17,073 nucleotides of DNA, taken from JAIBBG01 sp031417525. GTDB lineage: Bacteria; Bacteroidota; Bacteroidia; Flavobacteriales_D; Sanyastnellaceae. The stretch covers positions 1 through 17,073 of the forward strand of contig JANOVT010000257.1 of assembly GCA_031417525.1 (NCBI GenBank), in the 5' to 3' direction. Each line of letters begins with the position of its first letter. The first letter of the stretch is position 1. Shown piece by piece: positions 1 through 8,171 of the stretch. The position numbers and the translations under genes were made by a program. The notes below the pieces were generated by a model. The model searched no databases. It was not told the DNA's origin and saw only the letters and a program-made list of their open reading frames with translations.

Positions 1-495
1 AGCATCCATAGCTGTCAGTTCTTCCTGAACAGGTACGTCGCCTTCGCACTGATAAGTGATGTCAGCAGGGACATTGTCAAACACAGGACCCGTTGTATCC
101 ACTACCTGGATAGTCTGAGTACACATGTCAGAAGGACCGCCAACAATTGTAGCAGTCCAGGTGCGAGCAATAATGACATTGCAAGTTCCAACTTCAGAAA
201 TAACAACATCTGAATGAGTTAAATCCACCGAAAAATCTCCGAAGCAATTCGAAGTTTCATAGGATGGTAAACCCGTCAGATCGAAATCTTCGAGATTAGT
301 GCCACATTCCACCTGAATGGTCTCAGGACACGTAATTGAAATTTCGCAAGGGAATTCTCCCTGAGCGTTGGCCGTGCCAGCACCCCACAGAACAAATAAA
401 ACAGCTACCGAAATAGCTCTTAAGCTTGAGGAAATGTTGTTAAGCCAACAACACGTAGCATCCGTAAGCTCGAGTGAACGTAATAGTCTACTCAT
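1..495 (-). CDS. N-terminal part of a secreted HYR-type repeat protein (partial, runs off left edge)
   Basis: Reading the minus strand from an ATG at 495-493 gives 165 open codons to the window edge with no stop. The first 45 residues look like a long signal peptide: a basic/polar N-region, a hydrophobic core (residues about 26-37, AISVAVLFVLWG) and a cleavage-like end TANA-Q. The mature part begins GEFPCEISITCPETIQVECG. It carries the Cys- and Thr-rich beta-sandwich pattern, with 'VVDTTGPVFDNVPADIT' at about residues 129-145, that is typical of HYR and related Ig-like repeats in large Bacteroidota surface proteins. Such proteins usually carry many repeats and end in a T9SS sorting domain, but that end lies outside the window. 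The role is probably cell-surface or adhesive; this is inferred from the family only. Only one in-frame ATG is available near the start. Confidence 0.8.
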   Translation of the reverse strand, partial: MSRLLRSLELTDATCCWLNNISSSLRAISVAVLFVLWGAGTANAQGEFPCEISITCPETIQVECGTNLEDFDLTGLPSYETSNCFGDFSVDLTHSDVVISEVGTCNVIIARTWTATIVGGPSDMCTQTIQVVDTTGPVFDNVPADITYQCEGDVPVQEELTAMDA

Positions 496-868
496 GATTA
501 AGAAAAAATTGGTTAATTAAAAAAGTAATTTAAAAAACTTTGCGGTCAAAGCAAGCAGCGACAAATGTAAACGGGTTTTTCACAAATCATCAAAATATTT
601 TATCACGAATCGAATAAAATTTATCCCTCGTCGAAAAAAATCAGAATTCCATCTAAAACGACTTGAGTTTATAAACAATTGAGATCATGTGATTCGACCG
701 TTTTCACTTATTGCCCCGTTATGACGCTCAAAATGAAGCATAGTAGCCTTTTGAGGTCAAATAATAAATTTTAAACATTTGTCCTCTTGAAAATCAGTTG
801 TTTGTAAACGATGAGAGCAGAATTATGAAAAAAAGGGAAGACCTGGTTAACAAAACACAAAAACCGAT
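496..868. other. AT-rich intergenic region between the HYR-type gene and tRNA-Phe
   Basis: I see no credible gene here. The stretch holds the minus-strand promoter at 562-594. It also holds a weaker plus-strand pair: TTTG at 750-753, a 20-base spacer, then AACATTTG at 774-781, one mismatch from the -7 consensus. That pair would give a leader of about 100 bases before tRNA-Phe. The rest is AT-rich, without clear repeats or hairpins. Confidence 0.5.
562..594 (-). promoter_or_regulatory. Candidate Bacteroidota promoter for the HYR-type gene
   Basis: On the minus strand there is a perfect -7 element TACATTTG (plus 562-569, consensus TAnnTTTG). It is preceded, with a 21-base spacer, by TTTG at plus 591-594, matching the -33 element. 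Transcription would start near 555, giving an AT-rich leader of about 60 bases before the ATG at 495. The spacer is slightly longer than the usual 19-20. Confidence 0.5.
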
Positions 869-876
869 TAGATTTG
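869..876 (+). promoter_or_regulatory. -7 promoter element of tRNA-Phe
   Basis: TAGATTTG is a perfect match to the Bacteroidota -7 consensus TAnnTTTG. It lies 15 bases before the first base of the tRNA, which places the transcription start about 8-10 bases upstream of the mature 5' end, as is common for stable RNA genes. No good TTTG sits at the -33 position, so the upstream half is weak. Confidence 0.55.
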
Positions 877-891
877 CGCCCTCAAAAAAAT

Positions 892-964
892 GGTGCCATA
901 GCTCAGTTGGTAGAGCAAAGGACTGAAAATCCTTGTGTCCCTGGTTCGAATCCAGGTGGCACCA
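892..964 (+). tRNA. tRNA-Phe (anticodon GAA)
   Basis: A complete 73-base cloverleaf can be folded by eye. The acceptor arm is GGTGCCA (892-898) paired with TGGCACC (957-963). The D arm begins GCTCAGTTGG. The anticodon stem AAGGA/TCCTT (918-922, 930-934) encloses the loop CTGAAAA with anticodon GAA at 925-927. The T arm CCTGG/CCAGG encloses TTCGAAT. A964 is the discriminator base and is followed by CA rather than CCA, so the CCA end is not encoded. It delivers phenylalanine to UUU/UUC codons. Confidence 0.97.
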
Positions 965-974
965 CAAAAACAAT

Positions 975-1007
975 AAGCCGCTTTCGAATTTTCGGGCGGC
1001 TTTTTTT
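975..1007 (+). terminator. Intrinsic terminator after tRNA-Phe
   Basis: AAGCCGC (975-981) pairs perfectly with GCGGCTT (996-1002). The loop is 14 bases and a run of T's extends to 1007. This ends tRNA-Phe transcription and lies only 8 bases before the aroB ATG, so any aroB message made from the tRNA promoter must read through it. Confidence 0.85.
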
Positions 1008-1015
1008 ATCCGACG

Positions 1016-2071
1016 ATGAATCTTCCGAAAACTGAAATATTTCATCCTGTCAGCGATATGCTGGATGTCATGCGGAAGCGTTTCAAAAATCGTCAATTGT
1101 TTGTATTGACCGACGAAAACGTGAGCCAAAGTTGTTTGAACTTGATTCTGGAGGATTTTAATTCAATTGGTGAAACTGAAGTGATCGAAATCGAAGCCGG
1201 AGAAGAATCTAAGAGCATTTCGATTTGTTCGCACATCTGGAATCATTTGCTGGAGAATCAATTCAGCAAACAAGATTTGATCATCAATCTGGGTGGCGGC
1301 GTCATCACTGATCTGGGAGGTTTTGTTGCTTCTACCTATAAAAGAGGTGTTCCATTTCTTAACATGCCAACTTCTCTCTTGTGCATGACAGATGCTGCCA
1401 TTGGAGGTAAAACGGGGATTGATCAAGGTAACGTCAAAAATTCAGTGGGATCATATTCGAATCCGGAAGCAATTTTTGTTTGCACTTCCTTTCTCGAAAC
1501 GCTTCCTGAAAAGGAAATCAAATCAGGATTCGCTGAAATGTTGAAACATGCTCTAATAAGGGATTCCTCACTGTGGAATGAATTGAACTCTATTCATTCT
1601 ATCAACTGTGAGTCAATCATTCCATATCTGGCAACATCCATTCAGATCAAAGAGGCCATCATTGAAGCAGACTACTACGAGAAAAATTTGCGGAAGCTAT
1701 TGAACTTCGGTCACACAATCGGACATGCAATAGAGTCAGTTTATCTTGATAGCAATCATCCCATCGCGCATGGAGAAGCTGTTGCAATGGGCATGTTGGT
1801 TGAAACAAAAATTGCACAATTAATGAATTTAACCGATGATGAAAATGCTGCCGGAATAATATCGGGAATCTCACGATATTTTAATCCAACTACATTTAAT
1901 TTTCCTTCGTTTGAAAAAATGAAACCTTTTCTATTAAACGATAAGAAGAATGTAGGTGAAAATATTATGATGTCTCTGGTTAAGAAACCCGGTGAAGCAG
2001 TGTACAACGTCCACATAACAATGGAAACAATCGAAATTGCATATCACGTTTTCCAACAGAATAAAATTTGA
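1016..2071 (+). CDS. aroB: 3-dehydroquinate synthase
   Basis: This enzyme converts DAHP to 3-dehydroquinate, the second step of the shikimate pathway to aromatic amino acids, using NAD+ and a divalent metal in the cytosol. The 351 residues match the usual family length. Visible signatures are the NAD-binding GGGVITDLGG (93-102), the conserved NMPTSLLCMTDAAIGGKTGI stretch (116-135), GFAEMLKHAL (171-180, metal ligand E174), NFGHTIGHAIE (230-240, H233) and HGEAVAMGM (252-260, H252). ATG 1016 has no Shine-Dalgarno sequence and no room for its own promoter, because the terminator of tRNA-Phe ends at 1007. It may depend on read-through from the tRNA promoter. In-frame ATGs at codons 15 and 19 are possible alternative starts, but the present start fits the family better. 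Confidence 0.95.
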   Translation: MNLPKTEIFHPVSDMLDVMRKRFKNRQLFVLTDENVSQSCLNLILEDFNSIGETEVIEIEAGEESKSISICSHIWNHLLENQFSKQDLIINLGGGVITDLGGFVASTYKRGVPFLNMPTSLLCMTDAAIGGKTGIDQGNVKNSVGSYSNPEAIFVCTSFLETLPEKEIKSGFAEMLKHALIRDSSLWNELNSIHSINCESIIPYLATSIQIKEAIIEADYYEKNLRKLLNFGHTIGHAIESVYLDSNHPIAHGEAVAMGMLVETKIAQLMNLTDDENAAGIISGISRYFNPTTFNFPSFEKMKPFLLNDKKNVGENIMMSLVKKPGEAVYNVHITMETIEIAYHVFQQNKI

Positions 2072-2090
2072 GAATGATATACGTTGAATA

Positions 2091-2828
2091 TTATCTTGTC
2101 AATACTATATAATCCTTGATAAGTGTCTTCAGAAATGCGATTTTATCCGGACCGATTTCTGTCAATTGCATTCTGTTTTGTAATTTATCGCAGAGTAGTA
2201 AAATTGCCTTGCGGTGCGCTTCATTTTTGTATTTCTGATAACGCTCAATTGTTTGTTTGATCAATAAGATATCAGACTCCTGAAAATGACTTATCTGAGG
2301 ATATTTGGGTTCATAATTTTTACGTGTATCAATTCGAAGAATATCATTCAATGAAATGTTGACGCGACTATTCACTCTGACTACAGTCGTGTTGGAAGTC
2401 ATATCACCAAGACGTTGCGCGTGCTCTGTGGACAGAATCAGAATGGTACCTACAACACCAAAACTCAGCATGATATCGATTATTCTGAAGGTCCATCGAA
2501 TGAGGAAATCGTAGAAGCCAGGTTGTTTTCCATCCAATTTAATCACTTTGATTTTAAGCAGTTTTTTACCTGGTGTCTGCCCATTCAACCAGATTTCAAA
2601 AATTAATGTGTAAAATGTTGCAATGGGTAGGATGACGATGTACGCAAAGTATTCAGCGCTACTGGAATCGATGTCAGAAATAACAGCAATAAACAACCAC
2701 CATAAAATCAATAACCCTACACTCTTTACAATCGTGTCGATGATGAATGCGAGCAATCGATCACGAAATTCCGCCAGCTCATAGCTTATCGTCACATTTT
2801 GAGTTGTCCGGATGTCAATCGTTTTCAT
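2091..2828 (-). CDS. RDD-family integral membrane protein
   Basis: The 245-residue protein has an N-terminal RDD domain: FRDRLLAFIID at 21-31 with the signature Arg-Asp pair, and two hydrophobic segments (about 34-50 and 60-80). It also has NGQTPGKK (82-89), a third hydrophobic stretch (about 112-133) and QRLGDM (138-143). A soluble, charged C-terminal extension of about 90 residues follows. RDD proteins are of mixed or unknown function; some have been linked to ion transport. It converges on aroB, with 19 bases between the stops. It diverges from the SpoIIM-MoxR-DUF58 operon, where RDD genes are commonly found in Bacteroidota, so it probably belongs to the same envelope module. I see no clean promoter match in the 201-base divergent gap. 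Confidence 0.88.
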   Translation of the reverse strand: MKTIDIRTTQNVTISYELAEFRDRLLAFIIDTIVKSVGLLILWWLFIAVISDIDSSSAEYFAYIVILPIATFYTLIFEIWLNGQTPGKKLLKIKVIKLDGKQPGFYDFLIRWTFRIIDIMLSFGVVGTILILSTEHAQRLGDMTSNTTVVRVNSRVNISLNDILRIDTRKNYEPKYPQISHFQESDILLIKQTIERYQKYKNEAHRKAILLLCDKLQNRMQLTEIGPDKIAFLKTLIKDYIVLTR

Positions 2829-3013
2829 TGGTTCTGAAATTGAAAAAGAATGATCAATAATTCAAATTCGGTGGTGAAAATAATTGATGATTCGAAAAAA
2901 TCTTTCAATGGGGCAGAAGACATCTCTTCAAGGATGGCATCTGTCAAAATAATTTGATCGGAAATCCAACTGATCGTGCACATGTCCTAAATTCGTAGCG
3001 TCACTCGTTCTGT

Positions 3014-3019
3014 GAGGAG
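3014..3019 (+). promoter_or_regulatory. Shine-Dalgarno-like GAGGAG that fixes the SpoIIM start
   Basis: GAGGAG lies 10 bases before ATG 3030. This favours that ATG over the in-frame GTG at 3012, which would place the purine run inside the coding region. Shine-Dalgarno sites are rare in this window, so this one stands out. Confidence 0.45.
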
Positions 3020-3029
3020 CCAAGTATTT

Positions 3030-4895
3030 ATGCAGGAAACGGATTTCATTTTACAAAACAAAGACAAGTGGAAGGAGTTTGAGGATGTGCTGGAAAGCAC
3101 GGACAAAGATCCTGAGCGTCTTACAGATTTGTTTATTGAAACGACCGATGATCTTTCGTTTTCGCGCACATATTATCCGAACCGGTCTGTGCGAGTTTAT
3201 TTGAATGGAATATCCCAGCAAGTATATCAGGCGATCTATAAAAACAAAGCACGGGAAAAAAACATCTTCAAAAAATTCTGGACAGAAGATTTACCGGAAG
3301 CCATGTGGCATAATCGCAAAGCACTTCTCTGGTCATTCATTCTTTTCGTTGGTGGTATTACTGTGGGCATCATGTCCAGCATCTACTATCCGGAGTTTGC
3401 GCGAATCATTCTTGGGGACTCTTACATTGAAATGACCAAAGCGAATATTGCCAGTGGCGATCCTATGGCGGTGTATAAAGATTCAGAACCTGTCATCATG
3501 TTCTTTCAAATTGCATGGAATAACATCAAGATAGCATTCGGTACATTCGTTTTGGGTATTGTCTTCGGTATCGGTACAGTGTATGTCGTGTTCTATAATG
3601 CTATCATGGTGGGAACATTTGTTTATTTTTTTATTGAGAGAGGTCTATTTCGTGAAAGTTTTCTGGCCATCATGCTGCATGGCACACTTGAGTTGTCGAT
3701 GATTGTTGTGGCAGGATGTGCAGGCTTTGCATTAGCGAGAGGTTTGTTATTTCCCGGAACATTTACAAGGGGTCAGGCATTGGTGCACTCAGCCCGGAAT
3801 GGTATTAAAATTTTGATAGGCGTTACTGTGTTGCTGATCTACGCGGCAATTATTGAATCATTTGCAACGCGATATACTGAAATGCCTGATCTGGTGAGAG
3901 CATTCATCATTCTTTTGTCTGCGGCTATTGTGTTTGGTTACTTTGTTTACTATCCGAGGTATCGATATCGCAAAGGACTTATTCCGGATGTTTCGAACGA
4001 AGAAACACCAGCCTCAAAAATGGCCGTTATTCAGACTAACTCAATTAAATCTCCGGGACAAATTTTTACTGAGACCTTTGAATTGTTTGCCACCAACGCA
4101 CGTAAAATCAGCATTCTTAGTTTTTTTGCTGCCATTTTAATTACAGCGGGTTATGCCATTTATACTTCAGGTGCCATGCACGAAGTTTTCAATTCCGAAA
4201 GTGAATACTACATACCACTTGGTTTTTTTTATCCCTGGGATCAATACAATTATCATCTGAATTTTGAGACGTTTCCTCTGTTGTACCCGGCACTCATGAT
4301 TCTTTTCGCTATCTATGCCTTGCTGGTTTTCCGCTTTAGTAAAAGCAATATTCAGACAACGCCCAATAAAACATCGATCACAACTTTCTTCAATCTGCTC
4401 GTAATATCCCTTTTTGCCGGGCTTCCCTTGGTTCTTCCTCATATCCTCACTTTTTTCTTAATGCCAATTTATTTTCCAATTGCATTGATGTGGATGTATG
4501 TTGCCATGATTGAAAAGAAAAATTTCGGAAGTGCGCTTGGAAAAACTTTCAAGCTGATGAGGGGAAATTTCGGGAAAGTCATAGGTACATTTTTAGCCAC
4601 TTTTGCCGTTCAATGGATATGCATGTTCATCCTCTCTTCACAAGTCCTCAACTTTCTGGTTGAATTCGTCACCACCAACATTCCACGCAATGCCAGTTTA
4701 TCTGAAGAAGCGTACACAATGATATTTACATTTCTTCTCTTCTTCGTTCCTGCTTTCATTCTTTCATTGTCGCTATACGGAACAGTCCTGCTTTATTATA
4801 GTTTGACCGAAGTAACAGAAGCCAATTCGCTTTTGAGCGCGATCGAAAAAATCGGATATAAAAAACGTGCTTATGGTCTCGAGCAAGAGTCATAG
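3030..4895 (+). CDS. SpoIIM/DUF95-family multipass membrane protein with C-terminal membrane extension
   Basis: From ATG 3030 the protein has 621 residues and begins MQETDFILQNKDKW, the usual Bacteroidota start for this family. A soluble N-terminus of about 90 residues is followed by a SpoIIM-like membrane domain. It contains the conserved WNNIKIAFGTF region (about 163-173) with glycine-rich helix LGIVFGIGT, and LHGTLELSMIVVAG (about 216-229). The second half (from about 340) is another membrane region with roughly six hydrophobic segments, as often seen in the Bacteroidota form. SpoIIM takes part in engulfment in sporulating Firmicutes, but this organism shows no sign of sporulation, so the name reflects homology only. 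The next gene begins inside its last codons (23-base overlap), which indicates translational coupling. Confidence 0.87.
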   Translation: MQETDFILQNKDKWKEFEDVLESTDKDPERLTDLFIETTDDLSFSRTYYPNRSVRVYLNGISQQVYQAIYKNKAREKNIFKKFWTEDLPEAMWHNRKALLWSFILFVGGITVGIMSSIYYPEFARIILGDSYIEMTKANIASGDPMAVYKDSEPVIMFFQIAWNNIKIAFGTFVLGIVFGIGTVYVVFYNAIMVGTFVYFFIERGLFRESFLAIMLHGTLELSMIVVAGCAGFALARGLLFPGTFTRGQALVHSARNGIKILIGVTVLLIYAAIIESFATRYTEMPDLVRAFIILLSAAIVFGYFVYYPRYRYRKGLIPDVSNEETPASKMAVIQTNSIKSPGQIFTETFELFATNARKISILSFFAAILITAGYAIYTSGAMHEVFNSESEYYIPLGFFYPWDQYNYHLNFETFPLLYPALMILFAIYALLVFRFSKSNIQTTPNKTSITTFFNLLVISLFAGLPLVLPHILTFFLMPIYFPIALMWMYVAMIEKKNFGSALGKTFKLMRGNFGKVIGTFLATFAVQWICMFILSSQVLNFLVEFVTTNIPRNASLSEEAYTMIFTFLLFFVPAFILSLSLYGTVLLYYSLTEVTEANSLLSAIEKIGYKKRAYGLEQES

Positions 4896-5691
4896 TCTGT
4901 CCATAGTCGTTTGGGTGATGGTGATGGGTTTCGCTATTCCGAACCAGATCTCATCACAGGATCTTGATTACACACCGGTTGTAAATAATAAAAGCCAAGA
5001 TCAAATCATTGAAGAACAAAATCAGGACTCGGAAGATGTAGTGCCCGAAGCAGAAAACGATAAGTTGTGGTCAGATGAGCAGTGGAAAAAGGCGAAAGAA
5101 GGAATCGAATATCTGAAGCCTGAGGAAAAAGAAAAAAAGAAAAAGGAAACAGAAGAGGCGCTTGATACAGCGGAGGCAAGTGACTTTAGTCTTAGTGAGT
5201 GGTTATCCGAAATATTTATTTCTCCCGGAGGAAAATTGGTGGCTATCCTATTGATCATTGGCATTCTTGTTTTTATGGTGATGAAATTACTGATGAACCG
5301 AAATCCCGACAGCAAACGTAAAGTGCCGGATACAGCAGCGCTTGTGTGGAAGGACTCATCGGATATACCGGAAGAATCGGACATGGAAAAATACCTGAGA
5401 GAGGCCATCGAAACGGGTGATTATAAAGTTGCTGTGCGCATTCTTTATCTCATGGTGATCCGACAATTGAATGAAAACAAATTCATCGTCTGGAAGAAAG
5501 ATAAAACCAACAGAGACTACCTCAACGAAATGCGCACGCGAACTGATTACCCGCATTTCAGAGAGGTTACGCACATTTACGAAGTGGTTTGGTATGGCGA
5601 CTTTAATATCAGTGCTCCGGAGTTCAATAAAATTCAATCAGTATTTGCTGTGTACAAAACCACATTAAATGGAGACGCGGAAAAGAGCTAA
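4873..5691 (+). CDS. DUF4129-domain membrane protein
   Basis: The 272-residue protein begins with a signal peptide (hydrophobic 10-22, cleavage near ISSQ-DLDY at 27-30). A highly acidic and Lys-rich linker follows (about 38-100, with a KEKKKKETEE run), then one transmembrane helix (about 121-140). The cytoplasmic DUF4129 domain (about 172-262) shows AVRILYLMVIRQL, KDKTNRDYL and VVWYGDF, the usual landmarks. ATG 4873 is preferred over the GTG at 4867. Either way it overlaps the SpoIIM gene, by 23 bases with the ATG. DUF4129 proteins are standard partners of MoxR-DUF58 modules; the molecular role is unknown. Confidence 0.85.
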   Translation: MVSSKSHSLSIVVWVMVMGFAIPNQISSQDLDYTPVVNNKSQDQIIEEQNQDSEDVVPEAENDKLWSDEQWKKAKEGIEYLKPEEKEKKKKETEEALDTAEASDFSLSEWLSEIFISPGGKLVAILLIIGILVFMVMKLLMNRNPDSKRKVPDTAALVWKDSSDIPEESDMEKYLREAIETGDYKVAVRILYLMVIRQLNENKFIVWKKDKTNRDYLNEMRTRTDYPHFREVTHIYEVVWYGDFNISAPEFNKIQSVFAVYKTTLNGDAEKS

Positions 5692-7072
5692 TGCTATCAC
5701 ATATGTTCTTTTGGGGATCGTTGTACTCATCATCGGTGTAATCGTCCTGATTTCATTTATGGATAAAAGAATAAGCTGGTCTATGACATTTTTACCAGAC
5801 GATGAAAACCCTTATGGAACAAAAGTATTTCATTCATTAATGAAAGAAGTTGTTCCGGAAAATTCATTTCATTTCATCAAAGACAGCACAAATATTCGTT
5901 TGCCTTCAGATCCAACTTCGAAATGTGATAACTACCTGTACATTGGAAGTGAATACTATGCCGACAGCGCAGATATGGTCAGGATTCTTGAATTTGCGGG
6001 TAACGGAAATCACGTATACATTTTTAGCAGTAGTTCCGGAAATATGATTTTTGATAGTTTGCTGCGTGCTCCTGCATATGACTATTCGTATGATGAATAT
6101 GGAGAGTATGAAGAGTATGATAACGAAGTAGAAAATTCAGAAGAGCAAACGGAAGCAGATCCGGAAGAGGTCTCGCATTATGAAGAATACAACTCTGAAA
6201 AAAGAGTTTACTTCGTTTCCGATAGTATCATAAAGTTGGCATTCTACCATTCAAGTGACAATGCAATACCCAGTCCGATTTCATACCAATACAATTTCGA
6301 AAAAACTACCAATGAATGGCCGTACTTCCGCGATAGCCTTCTTACCTGGCAAGGAGATCGTATAGAACCCATCGGCTATTTCGATCAGGAGTATAACAAT
6401 TTTATTAAGGTAAAATATGGTAAAGGTGCAATCTATTTTCATAGCACGCCACTCGCCTTCACTAACTTTTACATCTGGAATGACACAGCCATGAACTATT
6501 GCAGAGATGCATTAAAAACTTTTGGATCAGGCGATATTTATTGGGATGAAGACAACAGAACTTACGACTATAAGGCGTTCAGTAATCACGGAGATCATAC
6601 GCCCGGAAAACCGGGAGAAGGGCCGCTTGAGTTCATATTGTCCGAGCCCGGATTACGTTCTGCGTGGTATCTTCTCATGTTGACTGTGGTCTTATACCTT
6701 ATTTTCGGAGCACGCAGAAAGCAGCGCATTATTGCTGTGACGAAAAATCTCGAAAACACTTCTATCGAATATGCTGAAGTCTTGTCGCACATGTTTATGA
6801 AACAAAAGGATCATAAAAAATTGGTGATGATGAAAATGGAATTGTTCAAGGCTTTTATCCGCGACCGGTTCAATCTTCGTCTTCCAATAAATATGAAGGA
6901 TGAAGATGAAGCGCTCTATCGGGAAATCAGTCAAAAAAGTTCAGTTCCATTTGACCTCGTAAAGGAAATATTTGAACAACATAAAATCATGGCAGTAGTA
7001 GTGCACGTGGCAACCCCAGAAATGCTTGAATTCCATAAACACATTGAACAATTTTACACGACTTGTAAATAA
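5669..7072 (+). CDS. DUF4350-domain membrane protein
   Basis: The 467-residue protein starts with a transmembrane anchor (about 11-30). The DUF4350 domain follows: ENPYGTKVFHSLM (46-58), NYLYIGSEYY (88-97), and LEFAGNGNHVYIFSS (107-121). About residues 137-176 form an Asp/Glu/Tyr-rich, low-complexity insert. YGKGAIYFHSTPLAFTNFY (250-268) is a second conserved block. A C-terminal transmembrane helix (about 333-347) is followed by a basic GARRKQR and about 115 cytoplasmic residues. Its ATG lies 23 bases inside the end of the DUF4129 gene, so the two are likely coupled. The function is unknown; the family occurs next to MoxR ATPases. Confidence 0.85.
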   Translation: METRKRANAITYVLLGIVVLIIGVIVLISFMDKRISWSMTFLPDDENPYGTKVFHSLMKEVVPENSFHFIKDSTNIRLPSDPTSKCDNYLYIGSEYYADSADMVRILEFAGNGNHVYIFSSSSGNMIFDSLLRAPAYDYSYDEYGEYEEYDNEVENSEEQTEADPEEVSHYEEYNSEKRVYFVSDSIIKLAFYHSSDNAIPSPISYQYNFEKTTNEWPYFRDSLLTWQGDRIEPIGYFDQEYNNFIKVKYGKGAIYFHSTPLAFTNFYIWNDTAMNYCRDALKTFGSGDIYWDEDNRTYDYKAFSNHGDHTPGKPGEGPLEFILSEPGLRSAWYLLMLTVVLYLIFGARRKQRIIAVTKNLENTSIEYAEVLSHMFMKQKDHKKLVMMKMELFKAFIRDRFNLRLPINMKDEDEALYREISQKSSVPFDLVKEIFEQHKIMAVVVHVATPEMLEFHKHIEQFYTTCK

Positions 7073-7084
7073 ACCGAAAACAAC

Positions 7085-8158
7085 ATGACAGAAGATATTA
7101 CACCAGATTCAACATCGGCCATACAACCGGAAGCGTCATCTGAAACCTTTCAAAGCGCTCCCATTGCGCCGGTAAGTGAATGGATGGATAGTGCATTTAT
7201 CAATCGCATTGATGTTCGTCCACTCTTTAATGCGGTCGACGATATCAAAACAGAACTATCCAAAGTCATCGTCGGGCAAGAAAATACGATTGAACTTTTG
7301 ATGGCTGGAATACTTTGCGGTGGTCATGTTTTGTTGGAAGGATTCCCCGGGATTGCCAAAACGCTTATTGCAAAATTGTTAGCGCGAACAATCGATGCTC
7401 AATTCAGCCGAATTCAGTTCACCCCGGATCTGATGCCAACAGATGTCACAGGTACATCTGTTTTCAACATGAAAGAATCCAATTTCTATTTCCGCAAAGG
7501 CCCCATATTTTCAAATATTATATTGATTGATGAAATCAATCGTTCGCCGGCAAAAACGCAAGCGGCTTTAATGGAGGTGATGGAGGAAAAACAAATCACG
7601 TATGATGGTGAAACCTATAAAATGAGTTTCCCATTTTTTGTGATCGCAACACAAAATCCGGTAGAACAGGAAGGAACATATTCACTTCCTGAAGCACAGC
7701 TCGATCGTTTTATGTTTCGGATAAAAATCGGCTATCCGACATTGGAAGAAGAGCAAAAAATCATTGCACGTTTTCACGAAGATTTTGATCAGAAACAAAC
7801 AGCGGTAGTCAATAAAGTGGTTACACCTGAACAACTCGCCGGATTCAAAGCGCTGATTGAAAAAGTGTATATCCGTCCGGAACTATTAAACTATATAGCG
7901 GGCATTGTGCACAATACACGCAACAACGGCGATCTGTTTTTGGGTGCTTCTCCGCGCGCTTCTTTGGCGATGATGAAAACCTCAAAAGCGTTGGCCGCCA
8001 TCCGGGGCAGGGAATTCGTGACACCCGACGACATCAAATCTGTAGCTCCCGCAGTTTTGAATCACCGCATTGTGTTGAGTCATGAACGCGAAATGGAAGG
8101 TCATACTATCGAAGAAATCATCAACGACATTTTAGTAAAAGTGGAAGTTCCGAGATAA
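7085..8158 (+). CDS. MoxR-family AAA+ ATPase
   Basis: The 357-residue ATPase belongs to the MoxR branch of AAA+ proteins, which act as chaperone-like remodelling enzymes, often on von Willebrand factor A partners. The Walker A motif is the MoxR form GFPGIAKT (86-93). Walker B is IILIDE (145-150), followed by INRSPAKTQAALMEVMEE. Sensor 1 is ATQNPVEQEG (188-197), and LPEAQLDRFMF (201-211) is conserved. The first ~45 residues are a Ser/Pro/Glu-rich extension absent from minimal family members. It starts 12 bases after the DUF4350 stop and is followed 13 bases later by its usual partner, the DUF58 protein. Confidence 0.95.
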   Translation: MTEDITPDSTSAIQPEASSETFQSAPIAPVSEWMDSAFINRIDVRPLFNAVDDIKTELSKVIVGQENTIELLMAGILCGGHVLLEGFPGIAKTLIAKLLARTIDAQFSRIQFTPDLMPTDVTGTSVFNMKESNFYFRKGPIFSNIILIDEINRSPAKTQAALMEVMEEKQITYDGETYKMSFPFFVIATQNPVEQEGTYSLPEAQLDRFMFRIKIGYPTLEEEQKIIARFHEDFDQKQTAVVNKVVTPEQLAGFKALIEKVYIRPELLNYIAGIVHNTRNNGDLFLGASPRASLAMMKTSKALAAIRGREFVTPDDIKSVAPAVLNHRIVLSHEREMEGHTIEEIINDILVKVEVPR

Positions 8159-8171
8159 AACAGCACATCGA

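Noticed and set aside
794..1129. 111-codon minus-strand frame containing DSNQGHKDFQSFALPTELWH
   Set aside because: It is the antisense reading of tRNA-Phe, a familiar source of false hypothetical proteins, and extends into aroB antisense.
2829..3029. Divergent promoters between the RDD gene and the SpoIIM operon
   Set aside because: Both must exist, but only mismatched octamers are visible (for example TAAATTCG at 2988-2995) with no TTTG at the right distance, so none is annotated.
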